Positions 63,184-64,000 of a DNA stretch of 64,000 nt are shown piece after piece (within the stretch, counting starts at the first letter, position 1; the number at the start of each line of letters is the position of its first letter). Source of the DNA: JAGPCK01 sp041675505 (GTDB lineage: Bacteria > Bacteroidota > Bacteroidia > UKL13-3). The stretch lies in NCBI GenBank assembly GCA_041675505.1, contig JBAYTR010000007.1, forward strand, positions 124,001 through 188,000, read 5' to 3'. The notes beneath the pieces were generated by a model. The model was not told where the DNA came from, made no database searches, and saw only the letters and a program-made list of their open reading frames with translations. Made by a program: the position numbers and the translations under genes.

Positions 63184-63414
63184 ATGGATTTAAACCAAAA
63201 CAAGAACGGTGAGACTTTTAAGATCATCGGCAACTGGGAAACCCAGTCAATGCAATTGAAAAAAGAATTCATTCAACTTACAGATTCAGATCTCAAATTC
63301 GAAACGGGTAAGGAAATTGATTTGCTTACACGCATGGAAAACAAGCTGAATAAAACCAGAGAAGAAATAATCAACATCATTAAAAAAGTACAACCAACCA
63401 AGGTTGCTTTTTAA
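63184..63414 (+). CDS. CsbD-like general stress protein
   Basis: A 76-residue protein with the layout of CsbD-family proteins: KIIGNWETQSMQLKKEFIQL, then LTDSDLKFETGKEIDLL, then a C-terminal helix NKTREEIINIIKK. These match the IKGNWKQ-x-KGK, LTDDDL and GKREEL positions of the family, though diverged. CsbD is a small sigma-B-controlled stress protein in Bacillus. In Bacteroidota similar proteins sit beside YtxH proteins, as here. Confidence 0.68.
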   Translation: MDLNQNKNGETFKIIGNWETQSMQLKKEFIQLTDSDLKFETGKEIDLLTRMENKLNKTREEIINIIKKVQPTKVAF

Positions 63415-63463
63415 ACACCCAGCAAAGCAAATTATTCATATTTTGGTAAGTTTAGTGTAATCC

Positions 63464-63492
63464 GGAGCAGGTTTAAACGCCTGTTCCCTTTT
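63464..63492 (+). terminator. Terminator after the CsbD-like gene
   Basis: GGAGCAGG and CCTGTTCC pair with one G-U wobble across TTTAAACG, followed by CTTTT. It lies 50 bp after the stop codon. Confidence 0.65.
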
Positions 63493-63581
63493 ACAATTTT
63501 AACATTACGCAAAAAACAGTTTGTTCAGCAACAACATAAATTATCCGGAAATCTCCGGCACACAAATAAACAAAATCAAAA

Positions 63582-63854
63582 ATGGAAAATTCAAATGACA
63601 CAGGAAAGCTGATTGGAGCTTTACTTATGGGCCTGATTGCCGGTGCTGCTATCGGTGTATTATTCGCCCCTGACAAAGGAAGCAAAACCCGCAGCAAACT
63701 GATGAGCGGTGCAAAGGACCTTGCTGAAGATTTACAGGATAAACTGAGAGAAGAAGCAGTGGCATTACGTCACAAAGCGGAAGAACTGGAAGAACTGGCC
63801 AAAGAAAAAATAAACGACTTAACCAATAACGCTAAACAAAAGCAAACGGTTTAG
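63582..63854 (+). CDS. YtxH domain-containing protein
   Basis: A 90-residue protein. The N-terminal membrane helix LLMGLIAGAAIGVLFAPDKG (about 13-32) is the hallmark of YtxH. A charged helical region follows (about 35-90), with repeated EEL and KEK heptads. YtxH proteins are general stress proteins of unknown mechanism. It lies downstream of the CsbD-like gene but is separated from it by a terminator, so it may have its own promoter. Confidence 0.87.
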   Translation: MENSNDTGKLIGALLMGLIAGAAIGVLFAPDKGSKTRSKLMSGAKDLAEDLQDKLREEAVALRHKAEELEELAKEKINDLTNNAKQKQTV

Positions 63855-63863
63855 TTCCATAAT

Positions 63864-63900
63864 GCAAACAGATAATACCATTTCTGTTTGCTTTTTCTTT
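63864..63900 (+). terminator. Terminator after the YtxH gene
   Basis: GCAAACAGA and TCTGTTTGC form a 9-bp stem, followed by a T-rich stretch (CTTTTTCTTTTTT). It lies 9 bp after the YtxH stop. Confidence 0.85.
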
Positions 63901-63928
63901 TTTAAATCACCCTACTTAATAAACAGAT

Positions 63929-64000
63929 ATGCTGGAATATGAAAAACTAGAGCCCCTTACTGACGGTCTTAAGGCCTACATCAAAACAAATGTAGAGCTC
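63929..64000 (+). CDS. Partial gene cut by the window edge
   Basis: The open frame starts with ATG at 63929 and runs to the window end (24 codons, MLEYEKLEPLTDGLKAYIKT, then NVEL). The acidic helical start resembles small membrane proteins that often follow ytxH in Bacteroidota, such as phage-holin-family proteins, but too little is present to say. Confidence 0.4.
   Translation, partial: MLEYEKLEPLTDGLKAYIKTNVEL

Noticed and set aside
63456..63491. TGTAATCC about 20 bp before CCCTTTT upstream of the YtxH gene
   Set aside because: Spacing and second box do not match well, and the segment is explained by the terminator hairpin of the CsbD-like gene.
1..64000. Search for tRNA, rRNA, CRISPR arrays or prophage genes
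   Set aside because: None was recognised by eye; no cloverleaf with CCA, short regular spacer array or phage structural gene was seen. A dedicated scan could still find a divergent tRNA.

Overview
The window looks like one contiguous chromosomal segment of a Bacteroidota bacterium. The evidence is two proteins ending in type IX secretion (T9SS) sorting domains, signal peptides ending in -AQ, a DUF3127 protein, a LytS-like kinase with a Reg_prop/Y_Y_Y sensor paired with a LytTR regulator, a SpmA-SpmB fusion, and TAnnTTTG-type promoter sequence. Base composition is moderately AT-rich. I saw no rRNA, tRNA, CRISPR array or prophage.

Layout. 1-8.3 kb: housekeeping genes (gmk, nadD, an acetyltransferase, a LysM lytic transglycosylase), a three-gene cassette of two MbnP-like lipoproteins plus a di-heme cytochrome c peroxidase (MbnH-like), an NAD-dependent epimerase and an arginase-fold protein that has lost its metal ligands. 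8.3-21 kb: two envelope proteins of unknown function, a LytTR regulator and its sensor kinase, a glutaminyl-cyclase-type M28 protein, cysS, a DUF3127 protein, SpmAB, a nucleotidyltransferase-fold protein preceded by a 50-residue protein, and two membrane proteins (one DUF2157). 21-24.7 kb: an accessory patch with dispersed palindromic repeats, a REP-associated tyrosine transposase (RAYT) bracketed by 29-bp direct repeats and GTAG hairpins, a stand-alone beta-propeller lipoprotein and other envelope proteins. 24.7-27.2 kb: aspS (with an unusual C-terminal tail) and tadA.

27.4-46.9 kb is one uninterrupted gene for a 6,522-residue secreted protein: eleven right-handed beta-helix modules of about 555-595 residues joined by CARDB-like linkers, ending in a T9SS sorting domain. 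47.3-53.3 kb: superoxide dismutase, RidA, a 3-hydroxyacyl-CoA-dehydrogenase-like protein, repeats, malic enzyme, a LOG-family protein, a Spy/CpxP-like protein and a small protein.

53.4-64 kb looks like a coordinated cold/stress and envelope locus: a T9SS-secreted DUF3494 (ice-binding-type) protein, a lipoprotein with six Ig-like domains and a DUF3494 tip, an OmpA-family protein, a coiled-coil lipoprotein, two outer-membrane barrels, an lmo0937-like peptide, a cupin, an AraC-type regulator, a CsbD-like protein and a YtxH protein. Four transcription units here share a bipartite upstream element, TGTAA(C/A)NN-N20-A(C/T)CTTTGT, at 30-36 nt before the start codon. A fifth, weaker copy precedes the cupin. 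This candidate regulon motif is the most notable regulatory signal I found.
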